Positions 62,668 to 64,000 of a stretch of 64,000 nucleotides of DNA are shown here, piece after piece. This DNA is from Calditrichia bacterium. GTDB taxonomy: Bacteria > Calditrichota > Calditrichia > Calditrichales > J004. The DNA lies in the NCBI GenBank assembly GCA_020635035.1, contig JACKAO010000005.1, positions 289,301 to 353,300 of the forward strand. Reading direction: 5' to 3'. The first letter of the stretch is position 1; the number at the start of each line of letters is the position of its first letter. Position numbers and translations under genes: made by a program. Under the pieces are notes generated by a model. The model ran no database searches. It saw only the letters and a program-made list of their open reading frames with translations, and was not told where the DNA came from.

Positions 62668-63624
62668 TTAATCCAATGGCGAGCGGACAGCCATACCACC
62701 CTTGTTTAATACGTGGGTGTAGATCATGGTGGTGGCGACGTTGCTGTGACCGAGCAATTCCTGAACGGTTCGGATATCATAACCATCTTCGAGCAGATGA
62801 GTGGCGAAGGAATGACGCAGTGTATGACATCCTGCCGGTTTTATGATTCCGGCTGCACGACGGGCCATTGTTACAGATTTACGGACGGATGAATCGCCGA
62901 TATGATGCCTGCGTTCAATGGCTGAACGGGGATCAACAGAACGCTTATCAGCTGGGAAGACATACTGCCAGCCTTTTTCTTTGGAAGCGCCGGGATACTT
63001 TTTCTCGAGAGCATAGGGCAGGTATACATCCCCATATCCTGCAGCTAAATCGGCATTATGCAGATGCCACACTTCACGAAGCTGCTGTTTTAAAGGATCG
63101 ACCAGGCTTTGCGGCAGCAAGGTATGACGATCTTTTCCGCCTTTGCCATCGCGTACGGTGATCTGGTTGTATTTAAAATCGATGTCCTGCACACGCAGAC
63201 GTAACGCTTCCATCAGACGCAATCCGGATCCATAGAGTATGGATGCCACAAGCTTTGATTTGCCTTCTGTTTTGTCTATCAGTTTTTTAACTTCGTCCTT
63301 TGTGAGTACAACGGGTAATTTAGATGGCTTCTTGGCCCAGATGATTTCATCCATTTCACCGAAAGGCTGTTTGAGAACATCTTTATACAGGAAGTGAATG
63401 GCATTAAGTGCCTGATTTTGTGATGATGCAGCCAGATTACTTTTAACGGCCAGGTAGCTTAAATAATCCTGTACATCCCTGGCACTTAACTCTTTTGGAT
63501 GACGCATCTTATGATACTTTACATAGCGGATTATCCACTGGATGTATGCTTTTTCAGTACGGATACTGTAATGTTTTGCCCGGATGATTTCGCGCACGGT
63601 TATGAGTAGTTTTTTCTCGGTCAT
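62668..63624 (-). CDS. intI: integron integrase (tyrosine recombinase)
   Basis: A 318-residue recombinase. Catalytic residues Arg136, His267, Arg270, His293 and Tyr302 are all present. The segment YALEKKYPGASKEKGWQYVFP with DPRSAIERRHH (about 204-241) is the extra domain that marks integron integrases against XerC/D. The C-terminus VRSPLD also matches. In integrons this enzyme inserts cassettes at attI, which lies upstream of its start on the opposite side. AGGAAGG precedes the ATG. A TGTAC-N4-GTACA inverted repeat upstream may control it. Confidence 0.92.
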   Translation of the reverse strand: MTEKKLLITVREIIRAKHYSIRTEKAYIQWIIRYVKYHKMRHPKELSARDVQDYLSYLAVKSNLAASSQNQALNAIHFLYKDVLKQPFGEMDEIIWAKKPSKLPVVLTKDEVKKLIDKTEGKSKLVASILYGSGLRLMEALRLRVQDIDFKYNQITVRDGKGGKDRHTLLPQSLVDPLKQQLREVWHLHNADLAAGYGDVYLPYALEKKYPGASKEKGWQYVFPADKRSVDPRSAIERRHHIGDSSVRKSVTMARRAAGIIKPAGCHTLRHSFATHLLEDGYDIRTVQELLGHSNVATTMIYTHVLNKGGMAVRSPLD

Positions 63625-64000
63625 TCTGCCTTCCTGGCTTGCTGAATTTATAGTGTACTTAGGTACAATATATTGTTAAAATGTATGCAAGGCAATATCC
63701 GTTTTGATTTTTACATTATTGTCTTTAACAGCAATATTTACAGTACTTTAAGATAAACAAATGATATTTCCATATGAGAAAATATCCGTTTTGCAATATT
63801 TCCTGATATGCGCCGAATATCATAAATGAGTGGGTTGCTAAGTAAGTTTTTGTTCAGTATGTTAGGTATGCATCAATTTAAGTAATTCGGTCTGCAACCG
63901 AATAATATTATGTTATGTGGGTATATAGGTTGATTATTTTTAGTAGGTGGAAAAAAGTTGAAGTTGAAATGAAAAAATGAAATTCGAATAACATCCCATG
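63625..64000. other. intI upstream region with candidate attI
   Basis: No ORF of note here. A TGTAC-TTAG-GTACA inverted repeat lies 30-43 bases before intI (63654-63667) and could bind a repressor such as LexA. GTTAGGT at 63861-63867 fits the GTTRRRY recombination core, 237 bases upstream of the intI start and in the plus orientation expected for attI. A hairpin of ATTCGGT/ACCGAAT arms follows at 63885-63903. No cassette gene is visible before the right edge. Confidence 0.4.

Noticed and set aside
63885..63903. Hairpin after GTTAGGT as a full attC site
   Set aside because: The arms are only 7 bases and no RYYYAAC partner core is seen nearby, so it is not called as attC.
1..64000. CRISPR arrays, tRNA, rRNA
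   Set aside because: No regularly spaced repeat arrays, no tRNA T-arm patterns and no rRNA segments were noticed on either strand.

Overview
The window reads as chromosomal DNA of a Gram-negative, probably anaerobic or facultative bacterium. Signs are many outer-membrane beta-barrels, lipobox lipoproteins, a BamA-like protein and membrane-anchored c-type cytochrome. The gene mix (MetY/MetX with SAM-I control, HslVU with a CodW-like HslV, IcmF, serpin, corrinoid methyltransferases, very large PAS kinases) suits the FCB group, for example Calditrichota or Ignavibacteria-like lineages. That placement is inference; there is no rRNA or marker tree here. No tRNA, rRNA or CRISPR array was seen.

Layout. 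1-2024: small conserved proteins and a Gfo/Idh/MocA oxidoreductase. 2120-6540: a methionine operon (metY, aspartokinase, metX) behind a consensus promoter and two attenuators in series: a 25-codon leader peptide with four Cys and three Met codons plus terminator, then a SAM-I riboswitch plus terminator. 6544-12428: dnaK, htrA and a YugP-type metallopeptidase; dnaK has a near-consensus sigma-54 promoter with upstream inverted repeats resembling repeats upstream of the yugP-htrA unit. 12651-21010: NYN nuclease, histidine kinase, PHP hydrolase, BamA-like protein, alpha/beta hydrolase, hisC and rpoN (sigma-54 itself). 21128-25595: alkaline phosphatase, a beta-barrel and a large lipoprotein. 25753-29529: a minus-strand corrinoid methyltransferase operon (mtaC, mtaB, a B12-reactivation protein, a URO-D family methyltransferase). 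29715-33321: MOSC protein, hslVU, argF. 33384-36838: a surface polysaccharide group (FemAB/GNAT, GT4, flippase). 37138-44021: cold-shock protein, diheme cytochrome c, fused B12 mutase IcmF, a membrane protein, an iodotyrosine-deiodinase-like flavoprotein and a sugar epimerase. 44165-50890: a 2241-residue cytosolic hybrid kinase. 51045-62163: a YkgJ protein, then a plus-strand series of serpin, lipoproteins and barrel proteins ending in a histidine kinase and NtrC-type sigma-54 activator. 62164-64000: a repeat-rich stretch, an integron integrase on the minus strand, and a candidate attI upstream of it.

How it works together. Sulfur and methyl metabolism recur: methionine synthesis is gated by SAM and apparently by Cys/Met translation, the MtaCB system feeds methyl groups through a corrinoid protein, and IcmF also needs B12. 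Sigma-54 control recurs too: rpoN, an NtrC-family activator, a strong sigma-54 promoter at dnaK and weaker candidates before the serpin and a 60-residue ORF. The best leads are the tandem attenuator, the sigma-54-driven chaperone control region, the bacterial MtaCB operon and the integron platform, whose cassettes, if any, would lie mostly past the right edge.
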